DNA of 64,000 nt from the NCBI GenBank assembly GCA_964372215.1, contig CAYJQC010000011.1, positions 81,552 to 145,551 of the forward strand, written 5' to 3'. Shown here piece after piece: positions 43,599-51,793 of this stretch. The DNA is from DAIMFL01 sp964372215 (GTDB taxonomy: Bacteria > Pseudomonadota > Alphaproteobacteria > Dongiales > Dongiaceae). Under the pieces are notes generated by a model, which was not told the DNA's origin, ran no database searches, and saw nothing but the letters and a program-made list of their open reading frames with translations. Numbering within the stretch: the stretch's first letter is position 1; each line of letters opens with the position of its first letter. A program made the position numbers and the translations under genes.

Positions 43599-44169
43599 TC
43601 AATGTCCCATGAGGCGCTCGAGCGCACCGGGCTTGTCGTGAATCGCCAGCCTGTCCACGATCGTCTCGCTGGCCTCGTTCAGCCCGATGATCTCGACCTC
43701 GGCGCCTTCGCGGCGGAACTTCAGGACGATCATGTCGAGCGCGGCGACGCTGGAAATGTCCCAGATATGCGCGTGGCCGACGTCGATGGTGACCGTCTCC
43801 AGCACTTCCTTGAAGTCGAAGGCGGCGGTGAAGTCCTCGACCGAGGCGAAGAACACCTGGCCCTCGACCACATAGGTCCGGGCCGATGCATTTCCGGCTC
43901 TTGTCGCTCGGCGTAGCCGTGAGGTCGTCGACGATCGACGCCGTCATCAGCGATTCCAGCAGCCCGACCGCCGCGACCGCCGCCGAGTAGGGCAGGATGA
44001 TCGTCAGGGTCTCGAAGGTCAGGGGAACGTCGGGAATCAGGAAGACCGGCAAGGTCGAGGGCAGCTCGCCCATGTCGCCCACGGTCCGCAGGTCGAGCCC
44101 GAACGCCAGGGCGACCGCCGTCAGGGCGACGATGCAGACCAGCGGCGAGGGGACCGAGCGCGTCAGCAT
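43599..44169 (-). pseudogene. SulP-family anion transporter remnant (N-terminal and central deletions)
   Basis: From 44169 the frame gives SulP core sequence (AVGLLESLMTASIVDDLT, then TPSDKSRKC) and then loses similarity near 43890. In a second frame, from about 43885 to 43599, the SulP STAS end appears: TYVVEGQVFFASVEDF, HIWDISSVAALDMIVLKF, DKPGALERLMGH. A normal SulP protein has roughly 190 residues before the first piece and about 200 between the two, so both the start and the middle are missing and the join changes frame. A 90-residue STAS-only product (ATG 43871) could still be made. Confidence 0.85.
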
Positions 44170-44449
44170 GCGGCCGCGCGATCCGGTCCAGGGCAGGTCG
44201 GGATGTCGATGGTGATGTCCGGCGGATCGGCCGCCGCAGGCGCCGCCCGGGGCTGCGCCAAGTCCGTCGGAACGGGGCCAATCAAGACTGTTTCATCCGG
44301 CATTGCAACATGGCGGCGGCGGCGCGCCCGGTTCCGCAGGCACCCGGCGGGCCGGCGAATGGCTGATCCCTCGCCACGGCATTGGTGCTTCGCCCGCCCG
44401 GGGTGTATTTCCTGACACCCCGCACCGCCCGCCCTCGGGAGCTTCCGCC

Positions 44450-45370
44450 TTGTCCGATTCCGCCCGCCGCCAGGCCCTTTCCGGCCAGACCCTGGCCGGT
44501 GCCGCCTTCGCGGTCGCCGCCTACGGCTCCTGGGGCTTCAATCCGATCTACTTCAAGGCGGTGTCGCAGGTGCCGGCGCTCGAGATCCTGTGCCACCGGG
44601 TGGTCTGGTCGATCCTGCTGCTGGCCGGGCTGGTCACCCTGATGCGGCGCTGGCCGGCGGTCGGCGCGGCCTTCGCCAGCCGGTGGGTGATGCTGACCCT
44701 GGTCGTCACCACCCTCATCATCGGCGGCAACTGGCTGCTGTTCATCTGGGCCACCAACCAGGCCCACATGCTGCAGGTCAGTCTCGGCTACTACATGAAC
44801 CCGCTGCTCAACGTGCTGCTCGGGGTGGTGGCGCTCAAGGAGCGGCTGACCCGCACCCAGCTCGCGGCCGTCGCCCTCGCCGTGCTCGGGGTCCTCAACA
44901 TGACGATCCAGGTCGGCGCGCTGCCCTGGGTGTCGCTGGCGCTCGCCGGCTCGTTCGCGCTCTACGGCCTGCTGCGCAAGATCGTCGGCGTCGCCAGCAT
45001 CGAAGGGCTGTTCATCGAGGTGCTGCTGCTGACGCCGTTCGCCGGGTTCTGGCTGGTCTGGCTCGACCGGGCGGGGATCGGCCACTTCGCGCGCGAAACC
45101 CTGAGCCTCGACCTGCTGCTGGTGTTCGCCGGGCCGATGACGACCTTCCCGCTGATCTGGTTCGCCAGCGCGGCGCGGCGCCTGCGCCTCGCCATCCTCG
45201 GCTTCTTCCAGTACATCGCGCCGAGCCTGCAATTCGCGCTTGCCGTGTTCGTCTACGGCGAGGACTTCACCCAGGCCCATCTCGTCACCTTCGCCCTGAT
45301 CTGGACGGCGATCGCGGTGGTGTCGGTGGACAGCCTGCGACGCTTGCGGGTGAGGGCGGCGGCGGCGTGA
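44450..45370 (+). CDS. rarD: RarD-like EamA/DMT family transporter
   Basis: 306 residues from the TTG at 44450, which has GGGAG eight bases upstream and gives normal RarD length; an ATG at 44303 would add ~49 non-conserved residues. Ten membrane helices are visible. Conserved RarD pieces are GFNPIYFKAVSQVPALEIL, GNWLLFIWATNQ, LGYYMNPLLNVLLG and FGFFQYIAPSLQF-like LGFFQYIAPSLQFAL. RarD was named for chloramphenicol sensitivity; the transported compound is not known. Confidence 0.9.
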   Translation: MSDSARRQALSGQTLAGAAFAVAAYGSWGFNPIYFKAVSQVPALEILCHRVVWSILLLAGLVTLMRRWPAVGAAFASRWVMLTLVVTTLIIGGNWLLFIWATNQAHMLQVSLGYYMNPLLNVLLGVVALKERLTRTQLAAVALAVLGVLNMTIQVGALPWVSLALAGSFALYGLLRKIVGVASIEGLFIEVLLLTPFAGFWLVWLDRAGIGHFARETLSLDLLLVFAGPMTTFPLIWFASAARRLRLAILGFFQYIAPSLQFALAVFVYGEDFTQAHLVTFALIWTAIAVVSVDSLRRLRVRAAAA

Positions 45371-45394
45371 GCGGGCAGGGCTGGAACGCCCGCC

Positions 45395-46810
45395 TCACTC
45401 CACCCAGGCAATGCGCAGCACGTTGGTCGCGCCTGGCGTGCCGAACGGCACCCCGGCGGTCACCACCAGGCGCTGGCCGGAGGCGGCGATCTCCTGGTGC
45501 AGGGCGATGCCGCAGGCCTTCACCACCATCTCCTGGAAGCTGTGGACGTCGTCGGTGCGCACGCAGTGGGTGCCCCAGACCAGGGCGAGGCGGCGCGCGG
45601 TGCCGAGATTCGAGGTGAGGCAGAGGATCGGCACCTCGGGCCGCTCGCGCGCGGCGCGCAGGGTGGTCGAGCCCGAGGTGGTGTAGGTGACGATGGCGGC
45701 GGCCGAAAGGGTATGGGCGACCTGGGCGGCCGCCGCGCTGATGGCGTCGGCGGCGGTCGCCTCCGGCTCGGGATGCTGGGTGTCGACGATGCGGCGATAG
45801 GCCGGGTCGATCTCGACCCGGCGGATGATGCGATCCATCATCGACACCGCCTCGACCGGATAGTCGCCGCTCGCGGTCTCGGCCGACAGCATCACCGCGT
45901 CGGCGCCGTCATAGACCGCGGTCGCCACGTCCGAGGCCTCGGCCCGGGTCGGCGCCGGGGCGCTGACCATCGACTCCAGCATCTGGGTGGCGACGATGAC
46001 CGGCTTGCCGGCCTCGCGGCAGCCGGCGACGATGCGCTTCTGCAGGCCCGGCACGTCCTCGGGCGGCATCTCGACGCCGAGATCGCCGCGCGCCACCATG
46101 ACCGCGTCGGCCTGCTCGATCAGCTCGTCGAGCCGGTCGATCGCCGACGGCTTCTCGAGCTTCACCAGCACCGCCGCGCGGCCCTGCACCAGGCGGCGCG
46201 CCTCGGCCACGTCCTCCGGCCGCTGCACGAAGGAGAGCGCGACCCAGTCGCAGCCGAGATCGAGCCCGAACGCCATGTCCTGGCGGTCCTTCTCGGTCAG
46301 CGGCGAGAGCGGCAGCAGCACGCCGGGCAGATTGACGCCCTTGCGGTCCGACAGCTTGCCGCCGGTGATCACCCGGGTCTCGGCGAAATCGGCGCCACAG
46401 GTTTCGACCCTGAGGCGGATCCTGCCGTCGTCGAGCAGCAGCTCGGCGCCGGGCTCGAGCGCCGACATGACCTCCGGATGGGGCAGCGACGCGCGGGTCG
46501 CGTCGCCCGGCGTGGTCGACAGGTCGAGGCGGAAGGATGCCCCGGCCACCAAGCTGGCCGGCCCGGCGGCGAAGGTGCCGACCCGGAATTTCGGCCCCTG
46601 CAGGTCCATGAGGATGCCGATCGGACGGCCGAACTCGGCCTCGACCTGGCGCACCGCGTCGTAGCGCTTGCGGTGGTCCTCGTGGCTGCCATGGCTGAAA
46701 TTCAAGCGGAACACGTCGGCGCCGGCCTTGAACAGCTCGGCGATCCGCTCGGGCGTCGAACTCGACGGCCCCAGCGTGGCGACGATCTTGGCCTTGCGGC
46801 GGCGTCTCAT
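45395..46810 (-). CDS. pyk: Pyruvate kinase
   Basis: 471 residues. N-terminal barrel KIVATLGPSSSTPERI and FRLNFSHGSHEDH; the B domain is present (~70-170). The active-site lysine and acidic residues are in VKLEKPSAIDRLDELIEQAD and VMVARGDLGVEMPPE. The C-terminal allosteric-fold domain is full length (~340-471). It makes pyruvate and ATP from phosphoenolpyruvate. It lies 53 bp downstream of glycerate kinase on the same strand, a pairing common in alphaproteobacteria that use glycolate or glyoxylate. Confidence 0.97.
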   Translation of the reverse strand: MRRRRKAKIVATLGPSSSTPERIAELFKAGADVFRLNFSHGSHEDHRKRYDAVRQVEAEFGRPIGILMDLQGPKFRVGTFAAGPASLVAGASFRLDLSTTPGDATRASLPHPEVMSALEPGAELLLDDGRIRLRVETCGADFAETRVITGGKLSDRKGVNLPGVLLPLSPLTEKDRQDMAFGLDLGCDWVALSFVQRPEDVAEARRLVQGRAAVLVKLEKPSAIDRLDELIEQADAVMVARGDLGVEMPPEDVPGLQKRIVAGCREAGKPVIVATQMLESMVSAPAPTRAEASDVATAVYDGADAVMLSAETASGDYPVEAVSMMDRIIRRVEIDPAYRRIVDTQHPEPEATAADAISAAAAQVAHTLSAAAIVTYTTSGSTTLRAARERPEVPILCLTSNLGTARRLALVWGTHCVRTDDVHSFQEMVVKACGIALHQEIAASGQRLVVTAGVPFGTPGATNVLRIAWVE

Positions 46811-46863
46811 CTGATGACTCGCATGGCGCCGAGCCTACCCGCGATTGCCGCGCCGCCAAAATC

Positions 46864-48147
46864 TCAATTTTGTGCCGGCGCGCCGGCGGTGACGAGAATC
46901 GCCCGGAAATCGTTGACGTTGGTGCGGGTCGGGCCGGTGACGACGAGGTCGTCCAGGGCGGCGAAGAAGCCATAGCCGTCGTTGTCGGCGAGCCGCGCCT
47001 TGGGATCGATCCCGAGGGCGCGCGCCCGTGCCAGGCTGTCGGGTCCGAGCCGGCAGCCGGCGTTGTCCTCGGTGCCGTCGATGCCGTCGGTGTCGCCGGC
47101 GATGGCGTGGATGCCGGGCGCGCCGTCGAGCGCCACCGCCAGCGCCAGCAGGAACTCGGCATTGCGCCCGCCGCGCCCCGACCCGCGCACCGTCACCGTG
47201 GTCTCGCCGCCCGACAGCAGCACCGCCGGCGCGCCGGCCGGCTGGCCGTGGCGCGCCACCTGGCGGGCGATGCCGGCCATCACCTGGGCCACCTCGCACG
47301 CCTCGCCCTCGATCGAATCGCCGAGGATGACCGGGGTCACCCCGGACTCGCGCGCCACCCGCGCGGCGGCCTCCAGCGATTCCTGCGGCCGCGCGACGAC
47401 GATGGTCCGGGCGCCGGCCAGGCGCGGGTCGCCCGGCTTGGGGGTTTCGTCGGCCGCCGCGTCCAGGCGGGCGGCGACGGCGGGCGGCGGGCTGATGCCG
47501 TATTTGGCGAGCACCGCCCGGGCGTCGGCGAAGCTGGTGGGATCGGGCACCGTCGGGCCCGAGGCGATGACCGACGGGTCGTCGCCCGGCACGTCGGAGA
47601 TCAGCAGGCTGACGATCCTGGCCGGGGCGGCGGCGGCGGCCAGCCGTCCGCCCTTGATCGCCGAGAGATGCTTGCGCACGCAGTTCATCTCGGTGATGCC
47701 GGCGCCGGATTTCAGCAGCGCGCGGTTGACCGCCTGCTTGTCGGCCAGGGTGACGTCGCCGGCGCCGAGCGCCAGCAGCGCCGAGCCGCCGCCCGAGATC
47801 AGGCACAGCGCCAGATCGTCGGGGCCGAGCCCCGCGACCAGCTCGAGGATGCGCCGGGCGGCCTGCTCGCCGGCCGCGTCGGGCACCGGGTGGGCGGCCT
47901 CGACCACTTCGATCCACCGGCACGGGACGCCATGGCCGTAGCGCGTGACCACCAGCCCCGAGAGCGGCCCCGGCCAGGCGTCCTCGACCGCCCGGGCCAT
48001 GGCGGCCGCGGCCTTGCCGGCGCCCACCACGACGGTGCGGCCGGGCGGCGGCTCAGGCAGGCATGGCGCCACGCAGCGCGCCGGATCGGCGGCCGCCAGG
48101 GCGGCATCGAACATGCGGCGCAACAGGCCGCGCGCGTCCCGGGTCAT
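46864..48147 (-). CDS. gckA: Glycerate 2-kinase (GckA/TtuD, MOFRL family)
   Basis: 427 residues. The DUF4147 N-terminal domain (VVGAGKAAAAMARAVED, CLISGGGSALLALG, NCVRKHLSAIKGGRLA, SLLISDVPGDDPSVIASGP) is followed by the MOFRL domain (LLSGGETTVTVRGSGRGGRN, GDTDGIDGTEDNAGC, GPTRTNVNDFRAIL). Older annotations call this hydroxypyruvate reductase. It phosphorylates glycerate to 2-phosphoglycerate, feeding the adjacent pyruvate kinase after enolase. It links with GlcDEF elsewhere in the window in glycolate use. Confidence 0.93.
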   Translation of the reverse strand: MTRDARGLLRRMFDAALAAADPARCVAPCLPEPPPGRTVVVGAGKAAAAMARAVEDAWPGPLSGLVVTRYGHGVPCRWIEVVEAAHPVPDAAGEQAARRILELVAGLGPDDLALCLISGGGSALLALGAGDVTLADKQAVNRALLKSGAGITEMNCVRKHLSAIKGGRLAAAAAPARIVSLLISDVPGDDPSVIASGPTVPDPTSFADARAVLAKYGISPPPAVAARLDAAADETPKPGDPRLAGARTIVVARPQESLEAAARVARESGVTPVILGDSIEGEACEVAQVMAGIARQVARHGQPAGAPAVLLSGGETTVTVRGSGRGGRNAEFLLALAVALDGAPGIHAIAGDTDGIDGTEDNAGCRLGPDSLARARALGIDPKARLADNDGYGFFAALDDLVVTGPTRTNVNDFRAILVTAGAPAQN

Positions 48148-48201
48148 GTGGCTGATCTCGGCGCTGGACGACAGGGCGCGCCGAGCTTACGCGGAAATCG
48201 G

Positions 48202-48975
48202 CTACTCCGCAGCCTGCGATGACGATCCCGGCGCGGCGATCGCCGCCTCGCGATGGTGCGCGCACAGGAAGTCCAGATGGGCCTGGGCCGCCGCCGCCGC
48301 CGCCTGCGGATCGTGCTCGCGAATCGCGCCGACGATGGCCGCCTGCTGGCGCTGGACCGCCTGTTCGTCCTCGGCGCTGGTCAGGATCGCGCTGCGCTCG
48401 TAGTCGAGCGCCGCCTCCAGGGTGTCGCGCAGCCGGCTGAACAGATGTTGGTACACCCTGCTGCCGCTGGCCCGGGCAATCGCCTGGTGCAGCAGCAAGT
48501 CGCGCTGGGCCTTGTCGTGCGGCCCGGAATAGGCCAGCGACAGGTCGCGCTGGATGTCCTCGATCTCGCTGATCTGCTGCGGGGTGCCCCGTTCGGCCGC
48601 GCGCCGCGCCGCCCAGACCTCGAGCAGCGAGCGGATGGCGATCAGATCGGCCAGGTTCTCGGCATCGAGGCGCAGCATCTGGCCGAGATCGGCCTCGACG
48701 TCGCGGGCCGTGGCCAGCAGGCGGGTGCCGCCGCCCTGGACCGCGGAGAGCAGGCCCTGTTCCTTGAGCTGCTGGAGCGCCGCCCGGATCGAGACCCGGC
48801 TGACGCCCATCATGGTGGCGAGCTGTCGCTCACCGGGGAGCCGTTCGCCAGGCGTCAGGCGCCCGTCGGCGATGAGCTTCAGGAGCTCGTTGGCCACCCG
48901 ATCGGAGACCCGTTCGCGCGGAATTTCCCGAAACCGTGGATCGGAGCTGTGTGATATCAAACGCGATGCGTCCAC
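48202..48975 (-). CDS. GntR/FadR-family (FCD domain) transcriptional regulator
   Basis: 257 residues. The N-terminal winged helix (~20-85) includes PGERLPGERQLATMMGVSRVSIRAALQQL, and the FCD ligand domain (~100-235) has the usual helical repeat and metal-type His (LLLHQAIARASGS). FCD regulators sense small carboxylates. It is divergent from the hydroxyproline-type DapA gene 574 bp away, with a TGGT-N3-ACCA site in between, and so is the likely regulator of that cluster. Its ligand may be a hydroxyproline intermediate (inference). Confidence 0.9.
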   Translation of the reverse strand: MDASRLISHSSDPRFREIPRERVSDRVANELLKLIADGRLTPGERLPGERQLATMMGVSRVSIRAALQQLKEQGLLSAVQGGGTRLLATARDVEADLGQMLRLDAENLADLIAIRSLLEVWAARRAAERGTPQQISEIEDIQRDLSLAYSGPHDKAQRDLLLHQAIARASGSRVYQHLFSRLRDTLEAALDYERSAILTSAEDEQAVQRQQAAIVGAIREHDPQAAAAAAQAHLDFLCAHHREAAIAAPGSSSQAAE

Positions 48976-49049
48976 TGCCTTCCCCCTGCCCGCTATACAG
49001 CACTATGCGTCTCTATCGATGCAGTGCAGCGCCCCCGCCTGCAGCCGCT

Positions 49050-49060
49050 TGGTAGGACCA
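49050..49060. promoter_or_regulatory. FCD-GntR-type operator, TGGT-AGG-ACCA
   Basis: This perfect half-site pair fits the TGGT-N3-ACCA core shared by FadR, PdhR and LldR operators. It lies 75 bp upstream of the GntR-family gene start, suggesting autoregulation. Binding by the neighbouring regulator is inference. Confidence 0.5.
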
Positions 49061-49184
49061 GCGGATGTTACGGGTAGCAATGCGTACCAGTCAAGGCGCT
49101 GGTGACCCTGCCATGAGTAATTGACAAGTTGATTCAACGGAATGGATTAGAACTGGCCGAGAAGTATGATTAAGACGCCTAACA

Positions 49185-49205
49185 TTTTGTTCCAAACGAA
49201 CAAAA
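49185..49205. repeat. Perfect inverted repeat TTTTGTTC-N5-GAACAAAA
   Basis: An 8-bp perfect dyad with a 5-base centre lies in the low-GC part of the intergenic region. It looks like a regulator site more than a terminator because the stem is AT-rich and short. Confidence 0.45.
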
Positions 49206-49549
49206 CTGATCCGGTCTCGCCATCGTCGACTTGATACCACCCTGTATAGTGCTGCGCGCTACTTTCCCATACCGGCCGCTGGAACCTTCGATTTGCCGCT
49301 GCGATGCGGCATGCCCGCCGGGTTGTGTCGGGCGAACCCGCCACCGTCCTGGATTGACCAAGACTCCTACCCAAGATTGCGATCATCCGCGGCGTCGCCG
49401 GGCGGCGCGCGGCAGTGGCGCGGTCCGCCGCCGTTCGCTACTCTCCGCGCTCTTGCGGGCGCGCCGATCGGACCCGGGCTGCGGCTCGCGCGCCGGGCGG
49501 GCGCCCGGGGGATCACCGACGATGCGGCCATGGCGAAGGAGAGCAGGGC

Positions 49550-50449
49550 ATGACTGATTGGCGCGGCGTTTATCCGGCGGTAACGACCCAGTTCAAGGCG
49601 GATCAGTCGCTCGACCTGGCGGCGACCACCGCCCATATCGAGTTCCTCATCAAGGCGGGGGTGCACGGCCTGATCATGCTCGGCACCGTGGGCGAGAATT
49701 GCTCCCATTCGCCCGAGGAAAAGCGCGAGGTCATGGCGGCGACGATCGCCGCGGTCAAGGGCCGGGTGCCGGTGCTGTCCGGCGTCGCCGAGTGCCGGAC
49801 GTCGGATGCCTGCCGCTATGCCGCGGACATGGAGAAGCTCGGCGCCGACGGGCTGATGGTGCTGCCCGCCATGGTCTACAAGTCCGATCCGCGCGAGACG
49901 CTGGCGCATTTTCGCGGCGTGGCCAAGGCCAGCGACCTGCCGATCATGATCTACAACAACCCGATCGCCTACGGCGTCGACATCACGCCCGAGATGCTCG
50001 TCGAGCTCGGCGACGAGCCGACCATCGTCGCGATCAAGGAATCCTCCGACGACGTGCGCCGGCTGTCCGACATCGTGAACCTCAACGGCGAGCGCTACAT
50101 CCTGTTCTCCGGCGTCGACGACCTGGCGCTCGAGAGCATGATGCTGGGGACCGTCGGCTGGGTCTCCGGCCTGGTCAACGCCTTCCCGGCGGAAACCATG
50201 CGGATCTACGAGCTGGCGGTGGCCGGGCGCTACAAGGAGGCGCTGTCGCTGTACCGCTGGTTCATGCCGCTCCTGCATCTCGACGTGTCGCTCAAGCTGG
50301 TCCAGTACATCAAGCTGGCCCAGGCGATGGCCGGCCTCGGCACCGAGACGGTGCGCGCGCCGCGCCTGGTGCTCGCGGGCGAGGAGCGCCGCCACGTCAT
50401 GGCGATCATCCAGCAGGGCCTCGACAGCCGCCCGCGCCTGGCGGCGTAG
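49550..50449 (+). CDS. DapA-family lyase, probable 1-pyrroline-4-hydroxy-2-carboxylate deaminase
   Basis: 299 residues from the ATG at 49550, with AAGGAGAGCAGG upstream. The (beta/alpha)8 aldolase barrel has GTVGEN (45-50), Y135 in MIYNNPIAYG and Schiff-base K163 in AIKESSDD. The phrases VLPAMVYKSDPRETLAHFR and RWFMPLLHLDVSLKLVQYIKLAQ are characteristic of the DapA relatives found with hydroxyproline genes, which convert pyrroline-hydroxycarboxylate to alpha-ketoglutarate semialdehyde. The convergent 4-hydroxyproline epimerase gene supports this. True dihydrodipicolinate synthase is less likely. Confidence 0.87.
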   Translation: MTDWRGVYPAVTTQFKADQSLDLAATTAHIEFLIKAGVHGLIMLGTVGENCSHSPEEKREVMAATIAAVKGRVPVLSGVAECRTSDACRYAADMEKLGADGLMVLPAMVYKSDPRETLAHFRGVAKASDLPIMIYNNPIAYGVDITPEMLVELGDEPTIVAIKESSDDVRRLSDIVNLNGERYILFSGVDDLALESMMLGTVGWVSGLVNAFPAETMRIYELAVAGRYKEALSLYRWFMPLLHLDVSLKLVQYIKLAQAMAGLGTETVRAPRLVLAGEERRHVMAIIQQGLDSRPRLAA

Positions 50450-50484
50450 GCAAGGCGATCGCCGAGGCGTCAGGGCACAGGGAA

Positions 50485-50590
50485 GCAGCCCCGTTCGTTG
50501 TCATCGCCGGGCTCGACCCGGCGATCCATGGCGCCGTTTGCGCAGGCGGATGAATGGATGCGCGGGTCAGGCCCGCGCATGACAGCCGTT
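50485..50590. repeat. REP-like dispersed repeat with two hairpins
   Basis: The plus-strand translation across 50490-50540 reads VVIAGLDPAIHG, a well-known spurious peptide encoded by dispersed repeats in alphaproteobacteria. The DNA holds a 6-bp stem (50506-50522) and a perfect 9-bp stem with 5-base loop (50558-50580). It sits between two convergent genes, where it could also stop transcription from both sides. Confidence 0.7.
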
Positions 50591-50609
50591 CTGCGTTGAC
50601 GGAAGGCCC

Positions 50610-51611
50610 CTACACCAGCTGGAAGCCGTGTTTGTAGGGATCGCGATCGTCGATGAAGATGGTGTTGAAGCCGGTGATGCGGGCCCAGCCCTCGATGCTG
50701 GGGATGATGGCGGCGTGATTGCCGACCCTGGCCTCGGCCTCGACCCGGCCGTTGAACAGGCTGCCGATGATGCTCTCATGGACGAAATCGTCGCCGACCT
50801 TGAGCTTGCCCTTGGCGGCGAGCTGGGCCATGCGGGCCGAGGTGCCGGTGCCGCACGGGCTGCGGTCGATCGCCTTGTCGCCATAGAACACCGCGTTCCG
50901 GGCGTGCGCCTTGGGATCGCGCGGCTTGCCGGTCCACAACAGGTGGCTCAGGCCGCGGATCGTCGGGTTCTCCGGGTGGACATACTCGCCGCTTTCGTTC
51001 AGCCGCTGGCGCAGGATCGGCGACCAGCGCTGGATGTCGGCCGGGCTGATGTCGGCGAGATCGCGATAGTTCTTCTGCGGCTCGACGATGGCGTAGAAAT
51101 TGCCGCCATAGGCGACGTCGACCACCAGCGGCCCGAGATCGGGGCACTCCACCTCGACCTCGGTGGCGTGCAGATACGAGGCGACGTTGCGGATCCTGAC
51201 CGCGTCGACATGGTCGCCGTTGCGGGTATAGGTCGCCTGCACCACCCCCGCCGGCGCGTCGAGCATCACCGTGCCTTCCCGCCGCGGCGTGACCAGGCCG
51301 CGCTCCAGCGCGACGGTCACCGTGCCGATGGTGCCGTGGCCGCACATCGGCAGGCAGCCGCTGGTCTCGATGAACACGATGCCGGCGTCGCAGTCGTCGC
51401 GGGTCGAGGGGTAGAGGATGCTGCCCGACATCATGTCGTGGCCGCGCGGCTCGAACATGAGGCCGGTGCGGATCCAGTCGTAGTCGCGCATGAAGTTCTG
51501 CCGGCGCTCGCTGGCGCTCGCGGCCGGCAGCACCGGGCCGCCGCCGGCCACCACCCGCACCGGGTTGCCGCACGTATGGGCGTCGACGCAGAAGAAAGTA
51601 TGGCTGGACAT
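50610..51611 (-). CDS. 4-hydroxyproline 2-epimerase (proline racemase family)
   Basis: 333 residues. The two catalytic cysteines are C90 (CLPMCGHGTIG) and C253 (SPCGTGTSAR), so it is an epimerase rather than a Cys/Thr dehydratase. The N-terminal CVDAHTCGNPVRVVAGG is the 4-hydroxyproline epimerase form of the family. It converts trans-4-hydroxy-L-proline to cis-4-hydroxy-D-proline, the first step of bacterial hydroxyproline breakdown. It is convergent with the DapA-like deaminase gene. No dedicated cis-4-hydroxy-D-proline dehydrogenase or semialdehyde dehydrogenase is adjacent. Confidence 0.93.
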   Translation of the reverse strand: MSSHTFFCVDAHTCGNPVRVVAGGGPVLPAASASERRQNFMRDYDWIRTGLMFEPRGHDMMSGSILYPSTRDDCDAGIVFIETSGCLPMCGHGTIGTVTVALERGLVTPRREGTVMLDAPAGVVQATYTRNGDHVDAVRIRNVASYLHATEVEVECPDLGPLVVDVAYGGNFYAIVEPQKNYRDLADISPADIQRWSPILRQRLNESGEYVHPENPTIRGLSHLLWTGKPRDPKAHARNAVFYGDKAIDRSPCGTGTSARMAQLAAKGKLKVGDDFVHESIIGSLFNGRVEAEARVGNHAAIIPSIEGWARITGFNTIFIDDRDPYKHGFQLV

Positions 51612-51793
51612 GATTGATTTGCCAGGGCCGAAACATACGTTCAGCTAGAATAGTAGAGGTCGCGAAGGGGCCGCAAAAGCGTCCAGTCCGTAGCTCAACA
51701 TCGCAAGCCTACCACGCTCTCTGCACGTGCGGTTCCATAGGCGGCAAGCACATCCCCGCCTAGATTCCAGGCGTCCAGGCAGGCGCAGAAAAC

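Larger units (their letters stand above)
48976..49549. promoter_or_regulatory. 574-bp intergenic control region of the hydroxyproline cluster
   Basis: The stretch from about 49080 to 49260 is visibly poorer in GC than its surroundings. It holds TTGACA at 49121-49126 (without a good -10) and related sites CTATACAG (48993-49000) and its inverse CTGTATAG (49242-49249). A perfect AT-rich inverted repeat lies at 49185-49205. No convincing gene is present; the 79-residue frame on the minus strand (49147-49386) has no recognisable content. Confidence 0.5.

Noticed and set aside
43588..44169. SulP-Usp fusion protein suggested by one continuous open frame
   Set aside because: After about residue 94 the frame departs from SulP sequence and passes through the STAS segment in the wrong phase; the Usp begins cleanly at 43587. 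A decayed SulP plus separate Usp explains it better.
49147..49386. 79-codon minus-strand frame in the hydroxyproline control region
   Set aside because: No ribosome binding site or recognisable sequence, and it crosses the inverted repeat at 49185-49205.
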